A program made the position numbers and the translations under genes. The notes beneath the pieces were generated by a model. It saw nothing but the letters and a program-made list of their open reading frames with translations. It was not told the origin of the DNA and ran no database searches. A stretch of DNA of 5,417 nucleotides, from the NCBI GenBank assembly GCA_009783865.1, contig WRCR01000300.1, forward strand, positions 1-5,417, in the 5' to 3' direction. Of this stretch, positions 1 to 5,417 are shown piece by piece; positions within the stretch are counted from its first letter, which is position 1; every line of letters starts with the position of its first letter. Source of the stretch: Planctomycetaceae bacterium (GTDB taxonomy: Bacteria; Planctomycetota; Planctomycetia; Pirellulales; Thermoguttaceae).

Positions 1-1
1 A

Positions 2-250
2 AAACAGTTGTCCGCTGATGAGCAGGCGAGGATGGAGTACGACAAGCACGAGATGTGGCGTATGGACTACGCCGCTACGATGAGAAACGCAACCCGAAAA
101 GGAATAGAAAAAGGTAAAATCGAAGGTAAAATCGAAGGTAAAATCGAAGGTAAAATCGACACCGCCCGCAATATGAAAGCGGAGGGCTGTAAAGTTGCGT
201 TAATCGTAAAAGTAACCGGTCTATCCGAAGAGGACATCGAACGGTTATAG
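2..250 (+). CDS. Rpn-family recombination-promoting nuclease / putative transposase (PD-(D/E)XK), C-terminal fragment
   Basis: Only the last 82 codons before the TAG stop are present; the frame is open to the left edge, so the catalytic PD-(D/E)XK domain lies outside the window and cannot be checked. The TTG at 8 is a poor start and the gene almost certainly begins upstream. The visible part has the layout of Rpn C-termini: a helical stretch rich in Met, Glu and Arg, a Gly-Lys-Ile-Glu repeat, then a small ending 'VTGLSEEDIERL' that matches the usual 'iTGLSeeEIekL' tail. Rpn proteins are DNA endonucleases related to transposase-like YhgA proteins, and some act as toxins in phage defence that are held in check by their own C-terminal domain. 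It is convergent with the TolC-like gene, and a hairpin followed by TTTT lies about 35 bp past the stop. The family call rests on the C-terminus alone. Confidence 0.75.
   Translation, partial: KQLSADEQARMEYDKHEMWRMDYAATMRNATRKGIEKGKIEGKIEGKIEGKIDTARNMKAEGCKVALIVKVTGLSEEDIERL
32..250 (+). CDS. Possible internally started small Rpn protein (RpnS-like antitoxin)
   Basis: This is a candidate gene within a gene, not an established one. In-frame ATG codons lie at 32, 53, 62 and 80. The one at 32 would give 72 residues and has a purine-rich stretch (CAGG at 23-26, then GAGG directly before the ATG) that could serve as a ribosome binding site. In characterised Rpn loci a separately translated C-terminal domain dimerises through a helix with variable four-residue repeats and blocks the full-length nuclease. 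The visible segment has the right place, size and repeats for that role. Nothing in the sequence proves internal initiation, and the spacing of the possible Shine-Dalgarno is not ideal. Confidence 0.3.
   Translation: MEYDKHEMWRMDYAATMRNATRKGIEKGKIEGKIEGKIEGKIDTARNMKAEGCKVALIVKVTGLSEEDIERL
113..160 (+). repeat. 12-bp in-frame tandem repeat (GKIE units)
   Basis: Four head-to-tail copies of GGTAAAATCGAA start at 113, 125, 137 and 149. The first three are identical and the last differs only in its final base (GAC). Each encodes Gly-Lys-Ile-Glu, the last Gly-Lys-Ile-Asp. A diverged copy, Gly-Ile-Glu-Lys, precedes them at 101-112. Because the unit is 12 bp, copy-number change by slippage keeps the frame and only lengthens or shortens the helix by four residues. 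Confidence 0.97.
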
Positions 251-285
251 TACGATATGATAGCGAAAAAGAAGCCGGCAACGAG

Positions 286-308
286 CGGAAATCTGCGATT
301 TCCGTTTT
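286..308 (+). terminator. Probable intrinsic terminator of the Rpn-family gene
   Basis: A perfect 8-bp stem (CGGAAATC / GATTTCCG) with a TGC loop is followed directly by TTTT. It begins 35 bp after the TAG stop. The stem is only moderately GC-rich and the T run is short, so the strength is uncertain. On the other strand a run of five T lies about 15 nt past the stem, so weak bidirectional action with the facing TolC-like gene is possible. Confidence 0.5.
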
Positions 309-333
309 ACCGAAAGACGTTTTTTCGTGAAAG

Positions 334-353
334 CGGGAAACAATAGTTTCCCG
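334..353. repeat. Perfect inverted repeat (hairpin)
   Basis: CGGGAAAC and GTTTCCCG form an 8-bp stem with an AATA loop. No T run follows on either strand, so it is not a classical terminator. The arms resemble those of the hairpin at 286-304 (CGGAAATC), which suggests a related palindromic element or a backup structure between convergent genes. Confidence 0.55.
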
Positions 354-394
354 TAGAAGACCATTCGATTAAACGTAATCTTTTGCGTGGACAT

Positions 395-411
395 AGGCAC
401 CTTTAGTGCCT
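395..411 (-). terminator. Weak hairpin just downstream of the TolC-like gene
   Basis: AGGCAC and GTGCCT pair as a 6-bp stem around a 5-nt loop. On the - strand it starts 11 nt after the TAA stop at 423-425. No T run follows it, so any role in termination or 3'-end protection is a guess from position. Confidence 0.3.
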
Positions 412-422
412 CTTCAGTGTCT

Positions 423-2672
423 TTAATACCCGTTCACATAACGGTTATTTCTGACAGGCATTGCCGGAGTCGGCGGCGCAACAAGCGGCATAGAATTCGA
501 CTCCGACGGAACGGTATATCTTGCATCGGACACCGGTTTAAATACTCTAACCGAAGAAGCACTCGCAGGAACAATACCCGAAGATGACGGTGATAAAGTC
601 GTCTCAATACTCTTCGGTAAGACCGCCGGTGCATCCGGCTGCGGCGGTGCAACCGTCGGTTCGCCTCCCTGCGGCTGAACCGGCAGCGGCTCACCATACT
701 GCGGCTGTCCAACTTCCGAACCTAACGAAGTGTAATACCCGCTTTGGAACTGCTGATAAGTTCCCCGACTGACTTCCTTCGGACGTGTGAAACCATAATT
801 CATGTAATGACCGGCATCACGATGCCTCGCACGCCGTTTTGCATCGAAATATGCCTTTCCGGGCCACACGCCTTCGGTTAAACAAACATTGTTGTATTCC
901 AAGAGCGAACCCTTGCGGTAATGCAGCGTCATAATCGCCAAGTTATAATCAATAATCGAGCGGTAATAATCCGTTTCGGCATCCGCTTTTCGTTTTTGCG
1001 CTTCAAGCAACTGGTCGAGCGTTGTCGTTCCTGCTTTGTAGGCGGCATCCACCGAACTAACTTCGGCATCGGCGGCAATCCGCTTCTGCAACATCGTTTT
1101 ACTCTGCTGATACGTTTCGCTGATTTCACGGAAGGATTCCGTTAACTGGTGTGTCAATTCGAGTTCCTGTTCCTGTAAGACAGCCCGGCTCCTTGCCAGC
1201 CCAAGTTGAGCGTTGCGTACCGCCGCTAATTCTTTTCGCCAGCCGAAAGGCATCGAAGCATTCAAGCCCATTACCCAACCGGCATAATTACCGTCCGTCA
1301 TTGAACCGAAAGCACTGCCGCCTTCGTGATGACGGGAGTTAATCCAATCATGACCGGAACCCGACCAGACATAACCGGCGTTGAAGTCCAGCCGCGGCAT
1401 AAGAAAATTCTTCGAAGCAATCAGTTGCAGTTCTTTCGATTTGACATCCCATTTTTGTTTGCGGAGTTCCGGCGAGCGTACAAGTGCTTCACACATCACG
1501 CTTTGCCAATCCATCCGCAGCGGAGCAATAATCGGCTCATCGGTAGGACGAACCAAGCGTCCGTCTGTTGCACTCAAGCCGAGTATGTACCGCAGAACAC
1601 TTTCGGTTTTGAAAAGGTTGCTTTGTGCGATTTCCGTTTGTCCGCGAAAGGTGAAATAGTTAGTTCTTGCCTGCGCTTCGTATTGAGCGCGTCCGCCGGT
1701 TGCACCATGCTTGTACATAGCGTAGGTTTGCGACCACGTTTGATGAGCGGAATCGCGTCCCGACTTAACCGATTCAAGATAATGATAAGCGTAATACAGG
1801 TTCCAGTATGCTTTTTCGACATCGGCAACAAGGTTGCGAGCCGCCATTTCAAAGTCGTTCAGAGCAGTATCGGTATTGATACGTGCAATCGCAACGCCGT
1901 TGTAAAAACCGGGGGTTGCCCCGGGACCGGCAATCCGATTGAACTGAATTCCATTGCCCTGCAATAAGGGGTGCGTAAAACCGGCTTCGAAATAGTTATC
2001 CCATCTCGACATTGGAAAACCGTAATCGACATCAGAGTACATTGCGCCATAGTTGACGTAGGTATTTCCGCCGGTTGCCATTGTTTTGTTGATTCCGACA
2101 GTCAATTCGCCGTAATCGTCCAAACTGCTCCAGGAGTTGCCGGAATATCTGCTGCGTAAACTGCTCATTTGAGGAGGTAAATCGCTTTTAACCCAGTTCG
2201 CACCGGCTTGCAGTTGTCCATCGAAAGCCGACAACGCTGCTTCGATACCGTATCTTGGGTCGCTTTCCGCTAATGCGGGGTCATAGACGGAACCAATGGA
2301 ATGCGGGGCTGAAAGTAATGAGCCGGGAATACCGGAAACGCCGCCTTTGGAAAAGTTCACACCGTTCAGCGTTCTGATAACGCGGCTGTTTTTCAGGGCA
2401 ATCTGCACGGCTTCTTCCAGCGTCAAATCCCAGAAATGTTCGGGGTTCGGATTATCCAAAGTCAGCGGTGCTTTGGCATAACAGACCTCTGGACTGGACG
2501 GCAAATCGACACTGGAATACTCGATTTGGGTCGCTTTGGTAATCATCTGTTTCTGATACTGTCCTTTTCCCGTCAGATAGAACGGCTGCTGCGGCTGACA
2601 ACCGGTGATATAACCGAGCAGGACAGCAGCACTAATCAGTTGAACCGCAGAAATTGAATAAAGGCGACTCAT
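423..2672 (-). CDS. TolC-family outer-membrane efflux lipoprotein
   Basis: Complete gene of 749 aa, ATG at 2670-2672, TAA at 423-425. The start is supported by AAGGA eight bases upstream and by a lipoprotein signal directly after it: hydrophobic residues 9-22, then lipobox ITGC with acylated Cys25. Gln at +2 would fit outer-membrane sorting. Residues about 80-600 form the outer-membrane factor core: 'FWDLTLEEAVQIAL' (80-93), a beta region ending in 'HPLLQGNGIQFNR' (234-246), the helix 'VEKAYWNLYYAYHYLE' (285-300), a second half with 'LNASMPFGWRKELAAVRNA' (470-488), and 'AYKAGTTTLDQLLEAQK' (544-560). Such proteins trimerise into a channel that spans the outer membrane and periplasm and works with an inner-membrane pump and adaptor; no such partner is visible here, so the substrate is unknown. 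The protein is longer than typical members because of extra N-terminal residues and a proline-rich tail (about 650-749). The family call is firm; the planctomycete flavour is from recall. Confidence 0.95.
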   Translation of the reverse strand: MSRLYSISAVQLISAAVLLGYITGCQPQQPFYLTGKGQYQKQMITKATQIEYSSVDLPSSPEVCYAKAPLTLDNPNPEHFWDLTLEEAVQIALKNSRVIRTLNGVNFSKGGVSGIPGSLLSAPHSIGSVYDPALAESDPRYGIEAALSAFDGQLQAGANWVKSDLPPQMSSLRSRYSGNSWSSLDDYGELTVGINKTMATGGNTYVNYGAMYSDVDYGFPMSRWDNYFEAGFTHPLLQGNGIQFNRIAGPGATPGFYNGVAIARINTDTALNDFEMAARNLVADVEKAYWNLYYAYHYLESVKSGRDSAHQTWSQTYAMYKHGATGGRAQYEAQARTNYFTFRGQTEIAQSNLFKTESVLRYILGLSATDGRLVRPTDEPIIAPLRMDWQSVMCEALVRSPELRKQKWDVKSKELQLIASKNFLMPRLDFNAGYVWSGSGHDWINSRHHEGGSAFGSMTDGNYAGWVMGLNASMPFGWRKELAAVRNAQLGLARSRAVLQEQELELTHQLTESFREISETYQQSKTMLQKRIAADAEVSSVDAAYKAGTTTLDQLLEAQKRKADAETDYYRSIIDYNLAIMTLHYRKGSLLEYNNVCLTEGVWPGKAYFDAKRRARHRDAGHYMNYGFTRPKEVSRGTYQQFQSGYYTSLGSEVGQPQYGEPLPVQPQGGEPTVAPPQPDAPAVLPKSIETTLSPSSSGIVPASASSVRVFKPVSDARYTVPSESNSMPLVAPPTPAMPVRNNRYVNGY

Positions 2673-2677
2673 ATATT

Positions 2678-2685
2678 ACTTCCTT
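2678..2685 (-). promoter_or_regulatory. Ribosome binding site of the TolC-like gene
   Basis: Read on the - strand, AAGGAAGT precedes the ATG, with AAGGA eight bases from it. It supports the chosen start, which is also the one that gives a full lipoprotein signal. Confidence 0.75.
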
Positions 2686-2694
2686 GTAAAGTTC

Positions 2695-2714
2695 CGGCAG
2701 AAGCCGTTCTGCCG
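2695..2714 (-). promoter_or_regulatory. Leader stem-loop upstream of the TolC-like gene
   Basis: A perfect 8-bp, GC-rich inverted repeat (CGGCAGAA / TTCTGCCG, 4-nt loop) sits about 10 nt upstream of the ribosome binding site. No T run follows on the - strand, so it is not a simple terminator. It could be a repressor operator or an mRNA structure affecting translation or stability; the sequence cannot decide. The half-site CGGCAG occurs again at 2755-2760 and, inverted, at 2786-2791. Confidence 0.5.
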
Positions 2715-3019
2715 TTTGTATCCGCTATAACGGAACAATCCTTATTTCCTTTTTCGGCAGGAAAAAATTGATAACTTATTTTTCGCTGCCGTACCCTTTT
2801 AATCAAAAAAAGTACAAAATCCGGCATATGCCAAATCGTCCGAATCAGCCGAAAAGTTTAATTTATCGGAAAATTTTCTATATTTCACAGAAACGAATTA
2901 ACCGGAAAAGTCCACTTAATCATTTCATTGCACGTAATTTTTCCAAATTAAACCGGTGAGTTCATCGGTATAGGAATTTCCGTTGAATGATAACGATTAC
3001 CTGAATCTAAATCAAGAGC

Positions 3020-3048
3020 AAAAATTGGAAGAAGCCGGAGTACCGGCT
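3020..3048 (-). terminator. Probable intrinsic terminator of the flagellin gene
   Basis: On the - strand, seven bases after the TAA stop, AGCCGG and CCGGCT form a perfect, all but one G/C, 6-bp stem with a TACT loop, followed by TCTTCCAATTTTT. The T-rich stretch is slightly displaced from the stem, so termination may be imperfect. It separates the flagellin from the TolC-like gene and argues against a shared operon. Confidence 0.6.
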
Positions 3049-3055
3049 AAATGTA

Positions 3056-5417
3056 TTATCCGCCGACCAGCATTGCGGCGTACTGCGGGAATTGATTCGC
3101 TATTTGCAGCGTCTTCGCTCCTGCCTGAACGAGGATTTGCGCCCTCGTCAAGTTCGAACTCTCTACCGCAAAGTCAGCGTTGGAAATACTTGCCTCCGCT
3201 TCCGTCAATGCTTCCAGCGAGTTCTGCAAAGCATTTATTGTCGGGTCGATAGTACTTCTCTGGATTGCCCCAAGCCGCCCGCGCAGCACTGCGACCGAAA
3301 GTATCGCTTCGCCGACAATTCGGTCTGCTAATTTTGTGTTCGTCGTCAAGTCGGCATCTTGTCCGCTGCGGAGTTGGAACAAACGTCCCGTTGCCCCGCC
3401 GAGTTTCGCCGTATTTACACTGCCGATGCCGACACGAATCTGCTGATTAGTCGTCACCTCTGGTCCGATCTGGAAAGTCGCGCCGCCGCCGATGAGTGAA
3501 AATTTAATTTGGTCACCCGCCTTGACGATTTGGTCAAGCGTTATATCCAGTTTCAGCACGGAAGTGTCCAGTGACAAAGCCCGTCCATCCGCTTTCATTT
3601 TGATACCGTTCAGCGTGGCGAGCATATCCTTGCCGTAAGCGATATCAACGGTCTTGCCGGCTTCGTTGCGGACATAGAAATCGCCGGAAATCGTCCGCAC
3701 CGTTACCCGCTGTGCGGAACCTTCCAACTCCGATTCAAAAACAAGCCGATGCGGGTCAGCATCCGCTGCACCGAGCAGTTTTGCTCCGCCGCGGTAGCCG
3801 GCATCGTAAATCCCGTTCTTCGTCAGCATATAATCATCTGCGGTTGTAACAAGACCGGTGCCGTCTCCGAGCAGTTCCGCCGTGAAAAGGTTCTTCGTGC
3901 CGGGACTGTTTTCGATAAGTCCTTTAACTTGCGCCGCTGTAATACCATCGCGGATGTAAACGGTGATTTCCCTTTTACCGGCATCGTATTCTGTGTACAT
4001 ATCATCCGTAGGATTAGTAAGCAGAACATAACGGAAACCGACGGCATTGAATTCGGGACCGGCATTTGTTGCCTTAATCCGCAAAGAAGCATTGATGCCG
4101 TTCACCGCAACGATACTGCCGTATGCTTTACCCGGAACAAGGTTTTCCCCATACGAATAGAATTCTATCGGGAAATAAGTGATATTATCGCAGTCATCTT
4201 TTTCCAAGGTCGGCTGCAAGAGTCCTTTTCCATATCCGTCATCGCATTCCTGCGTTTCAATTACATTTCCGCAGCTGTCGATAGTCCACGTTCTCAACAG
4301 ATTGTCCAGACCGGCAGGACGAACCATTGAAACGCTGATGCCTCTCGTCTCTTCGGCTGTCAGCGAGTTCATGTAATTCACTAAGTCCCTTGACGTTGTA
4401 ATTGAATTGCCGTATTGGTCGGTTGCCAGATGGACTATCATATAGCCGGGGTCTTCGTAATTCTGTCCCTGCAATCCGGTTACCATATTCATTTCCGTAA
4501 CAGGATGTCCGTATTCATTGGAACTCTTGCGGAGGTTGTCCAGGCGAAAGTTGATAAGACCTGTTCCTGCCCCGGCACCTGTTCCCAATGTTTGGGCGGA
4601 AAACAAGTTGCGGTAAATCTCATCGTTGTTAATCGTGTTAATAACGTTTTGAGCGGTTATTTCGTTGTCATTTCCGCCGACATAGACCTCTAATACGCCG
4701 TTGTATCCGCCGGTGTTGCCGGTATTTCCGATTTCAATAAACGGTCCGGTACTGAAGACTGACCCGAAGGTTGCCGCACCGGGACCGGTGCTGCCGGTTT
4801 CCTGATTGAAACTGTAATCGTATTCTGCTCTGAACGGCGTACAATCGTTAATCGCCGCTACCGCTTCGGTTAATGAGATTGCATCGAGACCGGTATCGGC
4901 ATCGCTGTTGACCGTAATGATAAGTTGTCTCGTATTTTCATCATAGACGGCTTTTACCCGCTCTGCCTGGTCTTTATCAAGTTTCGCAACAATTGAAACG
5001 TTATTGAGTGCCGTTCCGCCGTCTTTGCCGTAGACAATGAATTTACCGGTTTCCGCCGCAGTTCCCGAATCTGCCTGCACGATACTGCAATATGCCATTG
5101 CATTGGAAGTACCGGCTTTGTACTGAACATAACTGTCGTCCTTGGTATGATTGTTATCAAGCCGGATAAGACGTACAGCCATATTGTTGTATTCTTCTCC
5201 TGACTTTAACGCCGACACAATAAAACCGGCATTGGCATTCGCAGACAACAGACCGGCGGGCATATCACTAATTTTTTTCGGCTCAAACGTGATATACAGC
5301 GGTGAATTTGGACCGTCGGTCACGAATAGTATATCCGGCGAACCTTGCGGACCTAAAAACTGCAAAGATGTCTCTGCGTTGGGGTCTCCGTAATATGCCG
5401 CTTCGTCAAACAATGTC
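3056..5417 (-). CDS. fliC: Flagellin with very long central insertion, partial (N-terminus outside window)
   Basis: The frame is open to the right edge and ends at TAA 3056-3058, giving at least 786 codons. TTG at 5411-5413 is only the first possible start inside the window, not the true one. Numbering residues from it, 645-785 is the conserved C-terminal D1/D0 helix: 'TFQIGPEVTTNQQIRVGIGS' (646-665), 'LRGRLGAIQRSTIDPTINAL' (710-729), 'ISNADFAVESSNLTRAQILV' (743-762), ending 'QAGAKTLQIANQFPQYAAML' then VGG. This end packs into the flagellar filament core; the ending suits flagellin better than the related junction protein FlgL. The other 640 or so residues are a Gly/Thr/Asp/Asn-rich insertion of diverged repeats that should form the outer surface. 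Five cysteines (109, 191, 381, 390, 408) are unusual for a flagellin. The N-terminal D0/D1 and promoter are not visible. Product call firm; symbol by analogy. Confidence 0.92.
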   Translation of the reverse strand, partial: TLFDEAAYYGDPNAETSLQFLGPQGSPDILFVTDGPNSPLYITFEPKKISDMPAGLLSANANAGFIVSALKSGEEYNNMAVRLIRLDNNHTKDDSYVQYKAGTSNAMAYCSIVQADSGTAAETGKFIVYGKDGGTALNNVSIVAKLDKDQAERVKAVYDENTRQLIITVNSDADTGLDAISLTEAVAAINDCTPFRAEYDYSFNQETGSTGPGAATFGSVFSTGPFIEIGNTGNTGGYNGVLEVYVGGNDNEITAQNVINTINNDEIYRNLFSAQTLGTGAGAGTGLINFRLDNLRKSSNEYGHPVTEMNMVTGLQGQNYEDPGYMIVHLATDQYGNSITTSRDLVNYMNSLTAEETRGISVSMVRPAGLDNLLRTWTIDSCGNVIETQECDDGYGKGLLQPTLEKDDCDNITYFPIEFYSYGENLVPGKAYGSIVAVNGINASLRIKATNAGPEFNAVGFRYVLLTNPTDDMYTEYDAGKREITVYIRDGITAAQVKGLIENSPGTKNLFTAELLGDGTGLVTTADDYMLTKNGIYDAGYRGGAKLLGAADADPHRLVFESELEGSAQRVTVRTISGDFYVRNEAGKTVDIAYGKDMLATLNGIKMKADGRALSLDTSVLKLDITLDQIVKAGDQIKFSLIGGGATFQIGPEVTTNQQIRVGIGSVNTAKLGGATGRLFQLRSGQDADLTTNTKLADRIVGEAILSVAVLRGRLGAIQRSTIDPTINALQNSLEALTEAEASISNADFAVESSNLTRAQILVQAGAKTLQIANQFPQYAAMLVGG

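Larger units (their letters stand above)
251..422. other. Convergent intergenic region
   Basis: This gap of 172 bp lies between the stops of the Rpn-family gene (+) and the TolC-like gene (-). I find no coding signal in it. It holds three short perfect inverted repeats (286-304, 334-353, 395-411), listed separately, and a run of six T at 320-325. Confidence 0.7.
2673..3055. other. AT-rich intergenic region between flagellin and TolC-like gene
   Basis: This 383-bp gap has no convincing protein gene. Its left part is the leader of the TolC-like gene (RBS, stem-loop, CGGCAG half-sites); its right end holds the flagellin terminator candidate. I looked for sigma70-type boxes on the - strand and found only weak ones, for example TTGATT at 2801-2806 without a good -10 partner, so no promoter is called. 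An imperfect inverted repeat (ACCGGTGA / TCATCGGT, 2952-2969) and an imperfect direct repeat (2841-2857 and 2894-2911) are present. A 52-codon - strand frame (2827-2669) ends by overlapping the TolC-like start but lacks a good ribosome binding site. Confidence 0.6.

Noticed and set aside
113..160. CRISPR-like array
   Set aside because: The 12-bp units are contiguous with no spacers and are in frame with the Rpn-family protein, so this is a coding tandem repeat.
1326..1967. 213-codon + strand open frame
   Set aside because: It lies wholly antisense to the TolC-like gene, whose protein has clear family motifs in the same region; the + strand translation shows no recognisable domain.
2777..2806. 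Sigma70-type promoter for the TolC-like gene (TTGATT at 2801-2806 on the - strand)
   Set aside because: At a 17-bp spacing the -10 position reads AAATAA-like, far from TATAAT; too weak in AT-rich sequence to call.
2768..2959. 63-codon + strand frame in the intergenic region, with AGGA five bases before a TTG
   Set aside because: The translation is an Asn/Lys/Tyr/Ile-rich product expected from random AT-rich DNA, with a TTG start and no motif; the ribosome-site match is likely chance.
2952..2969. Inverted repeat ACCGGTGA / TCATCGGT as a second flagellin terminator
   Set aside because: On the - strand the transcript would have an internal A-C mismatch and only a two-base loop, and the stop codon lies about 90 bp away with a better hairpin between.
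2983..3252. 89-codon + strand frame crossing the flagellin 3' end
   Set aside because: TTG start, mostly antisense to the conserved flagellin C-terminus.
3749..4330. 193-codon + strand open frame
   Set aside because: Antisense to the flagellin insertion; cysteine- and arginine-rich translation without a family match, typical of a shadow frame.
5411..5413. TTG as the start of the flagellin
   Set aside because: The frame stays open to the window edge, there is no N-terminal D0/D1 helix after it, and flagellin requires one, so the real start must be outside.

Overview
The window most likely comes from a member of the Planctomycetota. The best evidence is the outer-membrane factor at 423-2672. 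It carries a lipobox, a 'FWDLTLEEA'-type start to the mature domain and blocks such as 'SDPRYGIEAALSAFDGQL' and 'PGFYNGVAIARINTDTAL' that I recall from planctomycete TolC-family proteins. The flagellin also has the planctomycete style of a very long central insertion. This assignment rests on memory of protein families, not on a search.

Layout, left to right. (1) 2-250, + strand: the 3' end of an Rpn-family (PD-(D/E)XK) nuclease gene cut by the left edge. Only the small variable C-terminal part is visible. It contains a perfect 12-bp in-frame tandem repeat encoding GKIE/GKID and several in-frame ATGs that could start a separate short protein. (2) 251-422: a convergent intergenic gap with three short perfect hairpins, of which the first looks like an intrinsic terminator for the Rpn gene. 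(3) 423-2672, - strand: a complete 749-aa TolC-like lipoprotein with a proline-rich tail. (4) 2673-3055: an AT-rich gap with the ribosome binding site and a strong leader stem-loop of the TolC-like gene on its left, and a terminator-like hairpin for the flagellin on its right. (5) 3056-5417, - strand: the C-terminal 786 or more codons of a very large flagellin whose N-terminus lies beyond the right edge.

The flagellin and the TolC-like gene point the same way, but a likely terminator and about 380 bp separate them, so they are probably independent units. No inner-membrane pump, membrane-fusion protein or other flagellar gene is visible. The genes have no obvious common job: one is a genome or phage-defence type nuclease, one an export channel and one the flagellar filament. 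I see no CRISPR array, rRNA, tRNA or insertion-sequence end. The most noteworthy item is the Rpn C-terminus, whose four-residue repeats match a published gene-within-gene toxin-antitoxin design. The size and cysteine content of the flagellin come next.
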